Numbered from the stretch's first letter, positions 37,284 through 46,810 are shown. The stretch is DNA of 64,000 bases from Nostoc carneum NIES-2107 (GCA_002368155.1 AP018180.1:2079947-2143946), one strand, 5' to 3'. Numbers and translations are program-made. Notes: generated by a model from the sequence alone, not told the origin.

Positions 37284-37383
37284 TACCAAATCAAATTATG
37301 TTTGCGACGTATCAATAATATTTTAGAGGGCAAGGCAGTGCCTTGCCCCTACAATCTGTGGCGTTCTTTTTTCAAATTGGTAT
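37283..37383 (+). mobile_element. MITE-like element, copy C
   Basis: 101 bp, the cleanest copy: ends ATACCAAATCAAA and TTCAAATTGGTAT are inverted repeats; the centre is the palindrome GGGCAAGGCAGTGCCTTGCCC. It starts on the last base of the histidine kinase stop codon and ends 12 bp before the AAA ATPase stop, filling the gap between these convergent genes. The palindrome could act as a terminator for both. Confidence 0.75.
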
Positions 37384-37394
37384 AATTTATCTAC

Positions 37395-38759
37395 TCACAT
37401 AATTTTGCCAGCTTTGTTTAATTCGCGCTTGATAGCGTCAAGTATATCCTCATGATGAATGACAGCATCGCCTCGCTGGAGTGCTTGTAAACAGCAATGC
37501 TGCACTATATTCAAGATATCAGAGCCAGTCAATTCATAAGCGGCTGAAAGCTTTGGTAAATCTACAGATTCAGCTAGCTTAATTTGGAATGGGAAAGCCA
37601 TTTGCCAAAGTTGCGATCGCTCTTTCGCATTGGGCATAGGAAATTGAATAATCGATTGAAAACGACGAATAAAAGCTTCGTCAATATTACTTTTTAAGTT
37701 AGAAGATAATATAACTAATCCATCGTAATTTTCTATTCTTTGCAGTAGATAACTGACCTCTTGGTTAGCATATTTATCATGTGCATCACGCACATTAGTA
37801 CGTTTACCAAATAGCGCGTCAGCTTCATCAAAAAACAAAATCCAATCTTTACTTTCAGCGCGCGCGAAGAGGTTAGCTAGGTTCTTTTCTGTTTCCCCAA
37901 TAAATTTTGATACCACCATAGAAATGTCTATTTTGTAGACATCTTTACCTGTGTATTTTCCTAAAAGACTGGCTGTGAGGGTTTTACCTGTACCAGGGGG
38001 GCCATAAAAAAGTGCGCGGTAGCCGAGTTTGAGCTTCTTTTTCATGTTCCAATCATAAAGAATGGTTCGGCTATGAGTAATCCAAGCTTCTAGCTCATGA
38101 ATCTGTTGTAAGGTTTGAGCATTCAAGACTAAATCTTCCCATTCCATTTCTGTGGTGATGCGTTGAGCCGGAAAGTTGATACTGAAATGGGGACGAGAAA
38201 AGCGTCCTTGGGTGAACAATTCGACGTAATCTTGAAGCATCACTAGCTTACCACTCATCACAGGTTCACCCTCAGCAGGTGAATCGAGATAGATAACGCG
38301 ATCGCGCGCAAAGGGATGTTCTTCACTGAACATTTGTTGCAGACGCAGCCGTTCCGCAAAGCGATCGCCTCCCAGCATGAACAGTACTGTTTCACCCGTA
38401 GGTAAAAAACCCCGATGCGCCTTACCTCGCCAGCCACCAATTTGAGGATAATCCCCAGCTTGAGGTAAGTTAGCTGTAATCAGCCGATCAAAAAAATCAG
38501 GTTGCAAATGCGGTGCGATCGCCATCAGTAAGGTTAATTGCTCCGCAGTATCTAATTTATGTTTGCGAATAAAGCTAGTTAAAGGCGTTTCAGCACTCAG
38601 CCATTCATCTGGCAAATTAGGCACTGGTGCTTTTACTGACTCATTACTACTGAAGTGGTAGTCCATGCGCCACTCAATTACCTTAGCCAGGTGATTAAGC
38701 GCATTTTCTAGAGTTTGAACATTAAGCAACTGCGTCACGTCGCTTTGCTCCGGATTCAA
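37395..38759 (-). CDS. AAA+ ATPase of the contractile injection system (Afp15-like)
   Basis: 454 residues. The N-terminal 200 residues are family-specific; AAA+ core with Walker A FYGPPGTGKT near 250, Walker B ILFFDEADALFG near 306, sensor 1 region (LVILSSNLKSNIDEAF) and arginine-finger segment IRRFQSIIQFP. Such ATPases are a constant part of eCIS loci (Afp15/Pvc15), with a presumed role in assembly or sheath handling. The frame opens directly after an in-frame stop and the first usable start is a TTG (38759) or GTG (38738), with no good ribosome site. It is separated from the other CIS genes by an opposite-strand membrane-protein gene. Confidence 0.85.
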   Translation of the reverse strand: MNPEQSDVTQLLNVQTLENALNHLAKVIEWRMDYHFSSNESVKAPVPNLPDEWLSAETPLTSFIRKHKLDTAEQLTLLMAIAPHLQPDFFDRLITANLPQAGDYPQIGGWRGKAHRGFLPTGETVLFMLGGDRFAERLRLQQMFSEEHPFARDRVIYLDSPAEGEPVMSGKLVMLQDYVELFTQGRFSRPHFSINFPAQRITTEMEWEDLVLNAQTLQQIHELEAWITHSRTILYDWNMKKKLKLGYRALFYGPPGTGKTLTASLLGKYTGKDVYKIDISMVVSKFIGETEKNLANLFARAESKDWILFFDEADALFGKRTNVRDAHDKYANQEVSYLLQRIENYDGLVILSSNLKSNIDEAFIRRFQSIIQFPMPNAKERSQLWQMAFPFQIKLAESVDLPKLSAAYELTGSDILNIVQHCCLQALQRGDAVIHHEDILDAIKRELNKAGKIM

Positions 38760-39131
38760 AATTCAAAACACCCATAACAAAATCGAGGGTTTGTAACAAG
38801 GACATAGTATTTCGAGACGCACAATGCGAGAAATAAGTTTTTTGGCTTCTCTATGATTGGGTTTTTAATTTATATATCAATTTTCTTTCTCAGAATGTCA
38901 TCTCGTAATAAATTAGACATGATTGCAAAATAACAGGCAAAATCACTCAAACTTTAGCTCGTCGTAGTACAATTTCAGCTTCAGAGTTTACAAAACTAGA
39001 CATAATTCTCTTTAAATTAGCAGCAAACATTAGTTTTTCCTGATGCTGACACAAAAGCATATCTATTTTTGCTAATCAATCGAAATGTACATTGAGTGTA
39101 TTGCTATTAAACTAAGAGGTTGACTAAATTT
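38760..39131. promoter_or_regulatory. Divergent upstream region of the AAA ATPase and membrane-protein genes
   Basis: 372 bases with no coding frame recognised. AT-rich and free of the heptamer repeats found in other gaps. It must hold promoters for both genes; no specific sites could be assigned. Confidence 0.35.
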
Positions 39132-39650
39132 ATGCCAGGAACAGAGATTCAACAAAGTCCAACATCATTGAGTAGCCTTCCAGTTTTGTATACAAGAGAT
39201 GCTGCTCAACCTATACAGTACAATCCTTTTCAAGAAATCACCCAATTATTCCAAACTCTTTTTGAAGAAGATACTTCATCGGTTTACCAAAAAGCTGGGG
39301 CGAAAACCTGGAAGATTGTTAAGCAAATAATTACTGTTGTTACCTTTTTATTTCTCTTATTATGCGCCTTAATTATTTGGGTATGGGGTATTGGGTTTAA
39401 AAGTGGTCTTTATTTTCGGACTTGGATAGAGACGAAAAAACCGACCATTGATGAACTCATAGTTGCGATTCTGAAAATTATTTTATGGCCTTTGGAACGG
39501 ACATTTGAATGGGCTAATTCATTCATTAAAGACCTGTTTGGCTGGGAAATTAAATTCGACGAATTAAAAACAGAACCAACTTCTACTCCAGCAGGAGGTG
39601 AAGCGACTCCCTCATCTGCATCATCCCAAAGTTCACAACCCAGTCAATAA
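39132..39650 (+). CDS. Membrane protein of unknown function in the CIS locus
   Basis: 172 residues from the ATG at 39132 (a TTG 12 nt earlier is possible). A polar N-terminus (about 1-60) is followed by a strong hydrophobic segment (IVKQIITVVTFLFLLLCALIIWVWGIGF), a second, partly amphipathic one (ELIVAILKIILWPLERTFEWANSFI), and a Ser/Thr/Pro-rich C-terminal tail (PTSTPAGGEATPSSASSQSS). No family recognised. It is the only plus-strand gene inside the CIS region, divergent from the AAA ATPase gene, with its own terminator-like hairpin. A role in membrane docking of the CIS is possible but only by location. Confidence 0.7.
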   Translation: MPGTEIQQSPTSLSSLPVLYTRDAAQPIQYNPFQEITQLFQTLFEEDTSSVYQKAGAKTWKIVKQIITVVTFLFLLLCALIIWVWGIGFKSGLYFRTWIETKKPTIDELIVAILKIILWPLERTFEWANSFIKDLFGWEIKFDELKTEPTSTPAGGEATPSSASSQSSQPSQ

Positions 39651-39677
39651 GCTGTTTCACATTTAACTTACATAATC

Positions 39678-39702
39678 TGGGTGGGCTTTCCGTCCCACCC
39701 CA
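39678..39702 (+). terminator. GGGTGGG/CCCACCC hairpin
   Basis: GGGTGGG (39679-39685) pairs with CCCACCC (39694-39700) with an 8-nt loop, 28 bp after the membrane-protein stop and between convergent genes. No perfect T-run (CACACAATTTATT follows). Confidence 0.5.
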
Positions 39703-39750
39703 CACAATTTATTGATATTTTAGGTATGCAAACTACATTGTAGTAAACTC

Positions 39751-40317
39751 TTAACTATTCAACTCTACTGTCTCTATCAATTTCAAAATTTCGTTGCAAG
39801 TTTCTTCTGGTGTCTTGCCTTTTGTATATACTATGAACTTCGCTAATTCATAGTTTGAAGCTTGTCTAACAAAGTGTTCGTTGACATTGAGTTTATCATC
39901 CGGCAAGTAGTTATTGCGCTGATTGAGAATCTGCAATGACTCATCTAAATTAGGTGATGGAAGTAAAAGAATCACATTAGAATATGGTGCTAGAGCTTGT
40001 TGAACTCGTTGGAATAAAGCAGCATCTTCATACACAGAATGACCACCGCCAAAATCAATAACACATTGATTGTGTGACGATAAAAGTCTTTCAACAGCAT
40101 AAGCTTCAAACGGCTTCCAATATTGATAAACTCCCCAGAAACCTTCAGTTTCTCGCTTATGTTTTGCTAAGTCCTCGTCATAGCCAATCTCAAAGTAGTA
40201 TGACCAGCGTAGATCATCCATTGAGTATTGACTAAGACCAAGCCTAGAAGCTAAAAGCGCCCCAATCGTAGTTTTGCCAGCACCAATTGGGCCAATGAGA
40301 ATAATATCTGATTTCAT
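39751..40317 (-). CDS. P-loop kinase, shikimate kinase-like
   Basis: 188 residues. Walker A GPIGAGKTT at 9-17; SMDDLRWSYY in the place of the substrate Asp region; VIDFGGGHSVY matches the GGG substrate loop of shikimate kinases; a LID-like QRNNYLPDD segment. It is shorter in motifs than AroK (no clear RxxxY lid arginine pattern), so the substrate is uncertain. It lies in the CIS region but has no evident link to it. Probably independently expressed. Confidence 0.7.
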   Translation of the reverse strand: MKSDIILIGPIGAGKTTIGALLASRLGLSQYSMDDLRWSYYFEIGYDEDLAKHKRETEGFWGVYQYWKPFEAYAVERLLSSHNQCVIDFGGGHSVYEDAALFQRVQQALAPYSNVILLLPSPNLDESLQILNQRNNYLPDDKLNVNEHFVRQASNYELAKFIVYTKGKTPEETCNEILKLIETVELNS

Positions 40318-40464
40318 GGGATACTATTAACGCTTATTGCAGCGATCGCTCTTTGATGCTTTACCCTTACCAGTAGCTTTTTATTGATGTGGCAATGATT
40401 TAATTTCATCTAAAAGCAAGTTGCGTGATGAAGATTATTTATCCAAAACTTCTCAGATATCCTC

Positions 40465-40605
40465 TCAGGATGAAACTGGATTTACATCTTTTTCTGATTC
40501 TTTATTGGCAGAATTAGCAATCTCACCAATACCATAGCTCATGAACCCAATAATGAACGCTAAAAAGAAGGGAAAAGCAATAAACCAAAACAATGATTCC
40601 AGCAT
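40465..40605 (-). CDS. Small single-span membrane protein (46 residues)
   Basis: ATG at 40605 with the ribosome-site TGAGGTG 5 nt upstream. The product starts MLESLFWFIAFPFFLAFIIG, continues FMSYGIGEIANSAN and ends with a charged tail KESEKDVNPVSS. One clear membrane helix (about 4-25), then an amphipathic stretch. No family recognised. It lies between the P-loop kinase gene and the small CIS gene at 40733 on the same strand. The good ribosome site, hydrophobic design and position support a real gene; too short for most gene finders. Confidence 0.5.
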   Translation of the reverse strand: MLESLFWFIAFPFFLAFIIGFMSYGIGEIANSANKESEKDVNPVSS

Positions 40606-40732
40606 AAAACACCTCACTGAAGTATATATAATCTCAAATTGGATATTATTTAAACTCTAAAATTTGATGCTTTACTAAATTCTCTGCATAGTCCCTCTCA
40701 AGATATTTTAATTGTGAATTAATTAAATTTGT

Positions 40733-40987
40733 CTACACTTCCTCTTTTTGAGGTTCTTCCATTAATTGCGCTGTTGGTTTTGCTTGTACTTCCTCTTTTT
40801 TAGGTTCTTCCTGTCTTTGAATTGAGGAGTTTAGCGTATCTTCTTGGCGCTGTGCGATCGCCTGCGACGAAGTATCCTGAGTGCTAGAGAAAAAATGACT
40901 TCCATGACTTCCTTGTTGTTTAAAGAAAGATTCATGATTTTCTTGAGACGGTGCTTTGTGGGAGCGTTGAAATTGGAAGGTTGCCAT
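40733..40987 (-). CDS. Small FF-motif protein related to the N-termini of the DUF4157 proteins
   Basis: 84 residues, polar and Gln/Glu/Lys-rich, without a folded domain in sight. It has FF at 21-22 and 32-33 and an IQRQEEPKKEE stretch. This matches the spacing and style of the first about 80 residues of the two DUF4157 proteins upstream (43349-46810 and 46930-47583), but the protein stops there. It could be a remnant of a third such protein, or a free peptide that uses the same address. Last gene of the main CIS gene run, 90 bp after the YbjN gene. Confidence 0.6.
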   Translation of the reverse strand: MATFQFQRSHKAPSQENHESFFKQQGSHGSHFFSSTQDTSSQAIAQRQEDTLNSSIQRQEEPKKEEVQAKPTAQLMEEPQKEEV

Positions 40988-41076
40988 AATTAGGATGATT
41001 TTATTTAATGTAAATGAGAATGTTTTAGTAGAGTGAAGTCTAGGTAGTGTGATGCTACACCTGAATATACTTCTTG

Positions 41077-42165
41077 CTAATCACCTTTTGCAGTTTCTCC
41101 ATCAGTATTATTTTCCACAAGAGCGATCGCATCAGTAGGCGATAATTTCCCTGCAATTACAGCCATAATACCTGGTAAATATTGGTCTAGGGTGACGGCG
41201 TTGGCATATACCAGGCGTTTAATCAAAGTTGAGGAAATGCGATCGCCTTCAACATCAATGCTAGTTTTGTACATAATTTCACCGCTGCTAAAGTTGAGTT
41301 CAAAGTTACCAATGACGATACCGTTGTTTGCGTAGGTAATAAATTCTGCGATCGCCAATCTTTGCGATTCTGGGGTGATAGTGGGACAAATAGAATAAAA
41401 AGCGAATCGTTGCGGCGATTCATTAGCTCTAGCGTAACAAAGCCATTGTCCGTTTTTCCCTTGGTAGCCCATTTGCAGAATCGGTTTACCCTGGATTTTG
41501 GTAAATGTCCAATCATCGTTGGTGAAGAACGAGATCGCGGCGTTGAGGATTGGGTGTGCATCAATTTGATTGCGATCGCCTGGTTGAAATAAGTTCGTAA
41601 AATCGCTGAAAATTTCTTGAAAAAAATTGTCAGAGGCTTTAGTAAGTTCGGTTTCTGTAAGATTGGTGAGGAATTGACTCAGAGATTGCGTCAGTTCCTC
41701 TTCATTAATATTTCCAGCCGCCAGTTTACTGGGATTCAGGGTTGCCCACAGAGTAGTGTAGCCTACTTCACCTTGAAAAGCAGAAAGCGCAAACCAGTTA
41801 TCTAGGTTCACAAGGGGATGTTCTGGTTGGGTTTCGCTGAGTTGTTGTAGATACTGAAGTGCAGTTTCTGGAGTAGTGTTTTCCGGGATATCAGGTAAGC
41901 GATCGGGGTGAAGGGTAGCTTTCAGGGTAATCTCAGAGTTGGGGGAGAAGGTAACAGATTGATTGCACAACTCTGGTTTGAGATTCAAGAGACTGTTTTT
42001 CTCTATTGTTTGATAAATTTCTAGAGGTAGCTGGCAAGTTAAATAGCACTCAATCAGCTTGCTGTCTTGGTGGGTAAGTGAAAGAATAGCGTGGCTGAGG
42101 ATGGAAGATGCGATCGCTACTGAAGATGCTGAAGTTTCTGGTTCAAGGCGAGTTTGATCCTGCAT
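41077..42165 (-). CDS. YbjN-domain protein in the CIS operon
   Basis: 362 residues. The C-terminal about 155 residues are a cyanobacterial YbjN domain: AAISFFTNDDWTFTKIQGKPILQMGYQG, WLCYARANE, FAFYSICP, and IGNFELNFSSGEIMYKTSIDVEGD. YbjN folds like type III secretion chaperones. The N-terminal about 200 residues are helical and not recognised. A chaperone that holds CIS effectors before loading is an attractive guess from fold and position, right behind the toxin-like gene and its HEAT neighbour. The other option is a general stress-related YbjN. 46 bp separate it from the HEAT gene. Confidence 0.75.
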   Translation of the reverse strand: MQDQTRLEPETSASSVAIASSILSHAILSLTHQDSKLIECYLTCQLPLEIYQTIEKNSLLNLKPELCNQSVTFSPNSEITLKATLHPDRLPDIPENTTPETALQYLQQLSETQPEHPLVNLDNWFALSAFQGEVGYTTLWATLNPSKLAAGNINEEELTQSLSQFLTNLTETELTKASDNFFQEIFSDFTNLFQPGDRNQIDAHPILNAAISFFTNDDWTFTKIQGKPILQMGYQGKNGQWLCYARANESPQRFAFYSICPTITPESQRLAIAEFITYANNGIVIGNFELNFSSGEIMYKTSIDVEGDRISSTLIKRLVYANAVTLDQYLPGIMAVIAGKLSPTDAIALVENNTDGETAKGD

Positions 42166-42211
42166 AAAGTGAAGCTTCAGTAAATATTGCTAATGATAAA
42201 ATTTTTTATAT

Positions 42212-43345
42212 TTATGTTAAAGAGTCTAACAAAGACTGAGCCAAGCGTTGTACCTCAGTTGAAGGGTCAACGAGCAATTTTTTGACTGCTGTCTGATCGA
42301 AATCCCCGATTTGCCCAAGAGTGTACAGCGCCTCTATGCGAACTGCTTCATCTGGATCATTAAGCAAAGGAAGAACTTGTGTTGCAGTAGGTGGTTCACT
42401 GAGTAACTGAATAGCATTGAGTGCTGCAACCCTGACAATAGTTATAGGATCAGATATTTTTGCTAAAATCCAAGGAATTGTAGACTTATAATCTAAAATT
42501 CCCAGTAAATGCAAGCATTCACTACGAATTTCTGGTATTTCATCTGAGAGAAGATGTTTTAGTGTTGTTAGATCTACTAACTGACAATACTCATCCTTGA
42601 ATCGGCATAGTTCCACAGCAGCTAGCAAGCTTGCAAGTCGCTCTTCTGGCGATTGTCCTGTTATGCCACTAATAACTTTATGTAGCACCTCATCTGGTGG
42701 TGATAGCTCCTCCACTAAATCTCTAGCAGTTTGCCGTACAATAGAATGTTCATCTCCCAATCTGGAAAACATCCATTGCAATATTGCTTGATCGGAGTAG
42801 GGAAATTCAGTTGTTCTTATTTGTGCCAACGCTCTAAGTGCTATGGCTCGAACATCCCACTCCCGATCTACTAACAAACATGCTAATAAAGGTGCCACTA
42901 TAGGGTTACCCAACATTCCTAATTTTTGGGCAGCATCATATCTCACATCATTGCGTTCGGATAGCGTACCCCAAGCTGCCTCTGCTACCTCCTCAGGCCA
43001 ATGACCCAAAAGTGTCTCATCTCCATTACATTGAGTGTAAAGATGAGAACCTTCAACAAACACATCCTGCCAAGTACAATTCTGTAAGTCTGTTGGCTGA
43101 CCATGCTCAGATGAGAAACAACCAATAAAGTATGTGTTCTGTAACCTAGCTCCTTGAAACGAAGACCCATTAAGACGACAACCAAGAAACTTAATTTCTG
43201 AGAGGTCTAACCCATCAAGACAACTATCTCGCAAATCACAAAATTGTAAGCAGTCATTAGGTTTAAATTGCCTCAGAGTGCTTTTTTGCCAGTCTATCCC
43301 TGTGTAACACTTACCTAACTCATTGTTTGCTCCAAAGTTATCCAT
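42212..43345 (-). CDS. Pentapeptide-repeat plus HEAT-repeat protein
   Basis: 377 residues (ATG at 43345). The N-terminus has pentapeptide-like repeats (CDLRDSCLDGLDLSEIKFLGCRLNGSSFQGARLQNTYFIGC, here quoted by region 30-75: A/C-x-L/F-x-x pattern). From about 115 to the end there are roughly seven HEAT-type helical pairs, for example VAPLLACLLVDREWDVRAIALRALAQI-like units with the D-VR-A signature. It starts 3 nt after the stop of the 1153-residue toxin-like gene, so translation is probably coupled. A protein-binding scaffold; an immunity or chaperone function for the toxin-like protein is inferred from the tight coupling only. Confidence 0.75.
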   Translation of the reverse strand: MDNFGANNELGKCYTGIDWQKSTLRQFKPNDCLQFCDLRDSCLDGLDLSEIKFLGCRLNGSSFQGARLQNTYFIGCFSSEHGQPTDLQNCTWQDVFVEGSHLYTQCNGDETLLGHWPEEVAEAAWGTLSERNDVRYDAAQKLGMLGNPIVAPLLACLLVDREWDVRAIALRALAQIRTTEFPYSDQAILQWMFSRLGDEHSIVRQTARDLVEELSPPDEVLHKVISGITGQSPEERLASLLAAVELCRFKDEYCQLVDLTTLKHLLSDEIPEIRSECLHLLGILDYKSTIPWILAKISDPITIVRVAALNAIQLLSEPPTATQVLPLLNDPDEAVRIEALYTLGQIGDFDQTAVKKLLVDPSTEVQRLAQSLLDSLT

Positions 43346-43348
43346 CAC

Positions 43349-46300
43349 TTACTTACCCAATTGATTTTTCCAAGGTTTCGCCCATGCAGGAACTGCTGGA
43401 TCTTCACCATTATGGTAAGCTTCAGCCCATGCTAGTGCTTCTTCCATCTTGGTGATTTCTTTTTCAATTCTGCTTTTAGCTTCCTTTGGTAAATTTGCTT
43501 TTGGTTTCTCAAAATTGGTAATGTACTGTCTACATTTTCTAGCATGGAGAGTTCCAGCTTTAAGAGATTTAGGCGGGTTACCTACACCACCTTCAAATTG
43601 TTCTTTCATCACCATGAAAGCACTGCTACCGTCTCCATATTCAGCTTTTTCTCGATACAAGTCATTCATTACTGTTTGTGCTTCATCTACTGCCAGTGCT
43701 TCTATTCGCAGAAATCTAATTGCAGGGTTCTGAATGAGTCTAGCTTCTGAAGAGGTAGCATTAACTCTTAAAGGTCTTAAGTCTTTTTTCTTGTCTCTAC
43801 CAGGACTCATCTCACCGTGTAGAATGACCTCATCATCTCCCTGACGTACTTCGAGTACCTTGAATCCGTACTTGGCCTTGACTTCGGTAACAATTGAAGT
43901 TTCCTCTTCAGGAGTTAAACCATTCTTATCGGCTGCTGCACTTAGCTTTTGATCTAACTCGTCTAGACCAGCCTGCGATCTCGTCTCTGTGTCTCCGATA
44001 ACTACTGCTTCTTGAGCATTAGGTTTAGTGCCACTGGCACCTTCACTACCAATTAAACTCTTAACTTTACTAACAATAAAATTCGCCAGTTTGGTAATCG
44101 CGCTCCAAACTTTATCTTGGATGCTCTTAATTGTCTTTTGAATCGGTTCAGCGACGTTACCTAAACCAATGAAGCGCGCCAAGAAACCGAGCATTACTGG
44201 AATTGCCCTTGCCATTGATTGTTCTACAAAGTTGGCCGCAGTACCAATCGCACCTGCGGCGATGCTACCAATTGATTGAGTCACCGCTTTCACCAGCATG
44301 GCAATTTGTTGCGCCCGTTCCATGAAGAATGCGACGGTGTTGTAGACAGAAATAATTGCCTGAATTACGGCTCCCGCTGGGTTGAACATACTAATCAACT
44401 TGGTAATGGCGGCTGTAACAATTCTGCTCTTCACCCAGTCTTGAATTGCACCAATGACCATGTCTTTGAGGGAGCCGATGAATTCCACTAATTTCTCCCA
44501 AGCTGCTGCTAACCCTTTAGTAGCAATGGTTACTAAGAAATCAAAGACTTTCTCAATTCTGGCTACTGCTTTTTCACCAATCAAGCCTACCAGTACGCCA
44601 CGCAAACGGGTATAAGTTGCACCCAATACTTGTAGTACTAGAGAGACAATGCTTTCCATGTCAAATTTTTGCGGTAAAGCAATTCCCGCACTGGCTAGCG
44701 CTCCAAATAGCCAGCCCATTAAGCCGGCTTTTAGGTGTGTTGTAATATTGCTAGAAAACTGCTGGAATCCTTGCTTGACTGATTTAATCAGGTTACCTGC
44801 AAAAGCAATGGGATTCTGAATAATTTGAGAAAAGACATTACCCGCTTGCTTGACTGCGCCCACGATCGCACCAGCAAAGGGGCCTGCAAGTCTGAGTACG
44901 CCTTCAAACACGAATTCTAGTACTTTCTTGCCAACTGCGATCGCAAAATCTCCAATGCGTTTAATTGGCGGCCCGAAGATGTTCTGAATCTTCTCAAAAG
45001 CTTTCAACGGGCTAGTAATATCGTTAATTGACAGCGCATTCCAGATTTGACTAAATAGTGCTTTAATCCCTTCCCAGGTAAGATTGAGGCGTTTAATCTC
45101 TTGTTCTAGCCAAGTAGTGGCGCGATCAATAGCGCCGGATTCCTGTAAGTTCTTAAAGGTTTCTTTGCCACCAGGAACTAGTTCTAGAAAACCGCCAATA
45201 AAGTTGGTTGCATTGCGTTCTACCGGATCGCCTGTAACTGGATCTTTACCCAGAATCACTGTCAACAGCTTATAACCTGGAACTTTTTCTTTAACGAATT
45301 GACCAACAGGTTTAATAATTGCTTCTTTAATAAATTCTATGACTTTGTTAACTACAGAGGAGGCAAAGTTGATAATCCGCTGCACAGTCGGGCCAAAAAT
45401 ACCGCGAATTTTGGCAAAGGCTCCCTCAAATCCATCCCAAACACTGACTTCATCCCAAGCGCGGCTAAACAGAGCTTTGATGCCATCCCAGGTGATATTA
45501 AGTTGTTGCACTTGGGCATTCAACCAAGCAAAAGCGCGATCGAGAACACCTGTTTCTTGTAGGGTTTTAAATATCAAATCTCCGCCGGGAACTAGTCCCA
45601 TCAAACCACGCACGAGATTGACAGCACTGCGTTCAACGGGTCTGTTATTAATGGGGTTACGTCCCATTAGCACCGTTAACAGCGTAAAGCCGGGAATATT
45701 GGCGGCTTTATCTGCCACCCAATTGAGAATCGTATCCAGTCCCAATCGCTGCACTTGGGGAGGCACAGTACTAATGGCTAATGGTTTACGCTGGGCGTAA
45801 CTTGGCTCAGTAGTTAAAGACACTCCCGATTTCGCATTGAATGTATTTTCCTGCGCTAAAGTTTGGTGTGGCTGTACTGTGGTGGGAGATGCAGTAGGCG
45901 GTGGTTGTTGCTGAACTGTATGAGTTAATTCATGAGCTAATAGCCATTTACCCTGACTACTTTGGGGGTCATAGCGTCCAGCATTAAAGAAAATATCTTT
46001 CTTAATAGTGAAAGCCTCAGCATTCAATTCCCTAGCTGCTTTGTTAGCATTGGCATCTTTGTGAATGCGTACATCCTCCAAGTTGTAGCCAAAACGTGGC
46101 TCAAAGAATCCCCTAGTAGAGGCATCTAAAGGCTGCCCATTGCCACGCATGGCTTGAATATCTCCCTCTAGGTTAGGGCTAACTTCTGGGGTTGCACCTG
46201 CGCTTTCTTGAGCTTGTACCTGTTCATCCTGTTGTTCCTCAGTTGTTTGCCGTTGCAACATCTGAGCGTTTTCTTCTTTATTCTCCTCCTGCGGTTGTCG

Positions 46301-46810
46301 CTGCACCAATGGCGTAATAGCCACCAGCGGCTTCATTTGAGCAGTTTCTTCTTTCCTTTCTTCAGGTAAGCGTTGCACCGGTGAATCTGGCATTCGCATC
46401 ACGGTATCTGCGACGCGATTCGCTTCTTGTTCGTAAACATCATTTGCTTTACCAACCGTCAGCCTTGCTTGAATGATCTGCGTCACGGCGCGGTTGCCTA
46501 ATTGACGTTGCAATTGCAAAAGCTGATGTTGCCTATGGGCTTGCACCTGGTTGTTTTCGCTTTCAAACGCAGGTTTGCGCTGCACCGTTGATTCTGGCTC
46601 CTCCAATTCTTCTTTTTGGAGTTCTTGAGCTTCAGTGTTGGCATTGAGTTGCAACGTTGGCGGCGAGGATGCCTTTGGTTGAAAAAAGTGTGTAGATTGC
46701 GCTCTTTCTGCCCCAAAGAATACCCGCTCCGATGTTGCCCCAAAAAAAGGCTTCTCTGATTCGGCTATTTGTTGATGATGAGTGCTTTTTTGGGTTTCGC
46801 TGGTTTTCAT
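43349..46810 (-). CDS. Large DUF4157 toxin-like protein of the CIS locus
   Basis: 1153 residues. 1-50: three FF pairs (22-23, 31-32, 42-43). 95-210: low-complexity Gln/Glu-rich, with the DUF4157-type [19 protein letters not shown]. About 215-300: DUF4157 with HELTH at 293-297 (HExxH zinc motif). About 360-650: two copies of a 150-residue unit ([14 protein letters not shown] / [14 protein letters not shown], both with [11 protein letters not shown] / [11 protein letters not shown]). 650-930: long Ala/Gly/Ile-rich amphipathic helices. The C-terminal about 130 residues contain [18 protein letters not shown]...[10 protein letters not shown], which resembles the C-terminal modules of polymorphic toxins with a GDGSTA...H..K pattern. 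Probably a CIS cargo or effector. The enzymatic activity is not known. Confidence 0.8.
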   Translation of the reverse strand: MKTSETQKSTHHQQIAESEKPFFGATSERVFFGAERAQSTHFFQPKASSPPTLQLNANTEAQELQKEELEEPESTVQRKPAFESENNQVQAHRQHQLLQLQRQLGNRAVTQIIQARLTVGKANDVYEQEANRVADTVMRMPDSPVQRLPEERKEETAQMKPLVAITPLVQRQPQEENKEENAQMLQRQTTEEQQDEQVQAQESAGATPEVSPNLEGDIQAMRGNGQPLDASTRGFFEPRFGYNLEDVRIHKDANANKAARELNAEAFTIKKDIFFNAGRYDPQSSQGKWLLAHELTHTVQQQPPPTASPTTVQPHQTLAQENTFNAKSGVSLTTEPSYAQRKPLAISTVPPQVQRLGLDTILNWVADKAANIPGFTLLTVLMGRNPINNRPVERSAVNLVRGLMGLVPGGDLIFKTLQETGVLDRAFAWLNAQVQQLNITWDGIKALFSRAWDEVSVWDGFEGAFAKIRGIFGPTVQRIINFASSVVNKVIEFIKEAIIKPVGQFVKEKVPGYKLLTVILGKDPVTGDPVERNATNFIGGFLELVPGGKETFKNLQESGAIDRATTWLEQEIKRLNLTWEGIKALFSQIWNALSINDITSPLKAFEKIQNIFGPPIKRIGDFAIAVGKKVLEFVFEGVLRLAGPFAGAIVGAVKQAGNVFSQIIQNPIAFAGNLIKSVKQGFQQFSSNITTHLKAGLMGWLFGALASAGIALPQKFDMESIVSLVLQVLGATYTRLRGVLVGLIGEKAVARIEKVFDFLVTIATKGLAAAWEKLVEFIGSLKDMVIGAIQDWVKSRIVTAAITKLISMFNPAGAVIQAIISVYNTVAFFMERAQQIAMLVKAVTQSIGSIAAGAIGTAANFVEQSMARAIPVMLGFLARFIGLGNVAEPIQKTIKSIQDKVWSAITKLANFIVSKVKSLIGSEGASGTKPNAQEAVVIGDTETRSQAGLDELDQKLSAAADKNGLTPEEETSIVTEVKAKYGFKVLEVRQGDDEVILHGEMSPGRDKKKDLRPLRVNATSSEARLIQNPAIRFLRIEALAVDEAQTVMNDLYREKAEYGDGSSAFMVMKEQFEGGVGNPPKSLKAGTLHARKCRQYITNFEKPKANLPKEAKSRIEKEITKMEEALAWAEAYHNGEDPAVPAWAKPWKNQLGK

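Noticed and set aside
39751-40317. Assigning the P-loop protein as the shikimate-pathway AroK
   Set aside because: The lid and substrate arginines are not clearly placed, and the neighbourhood is not aromatic biosynthesis, so it is listed only as shikimate kinase-like.
43449-45800. Plus-strand frames of 60-153 residues opposite the large DUF4157 gene
   Set aside because: No ribosome sites or recognisable domains; the minus strand is a single continuous frame of 1153 codons with clear motifs.
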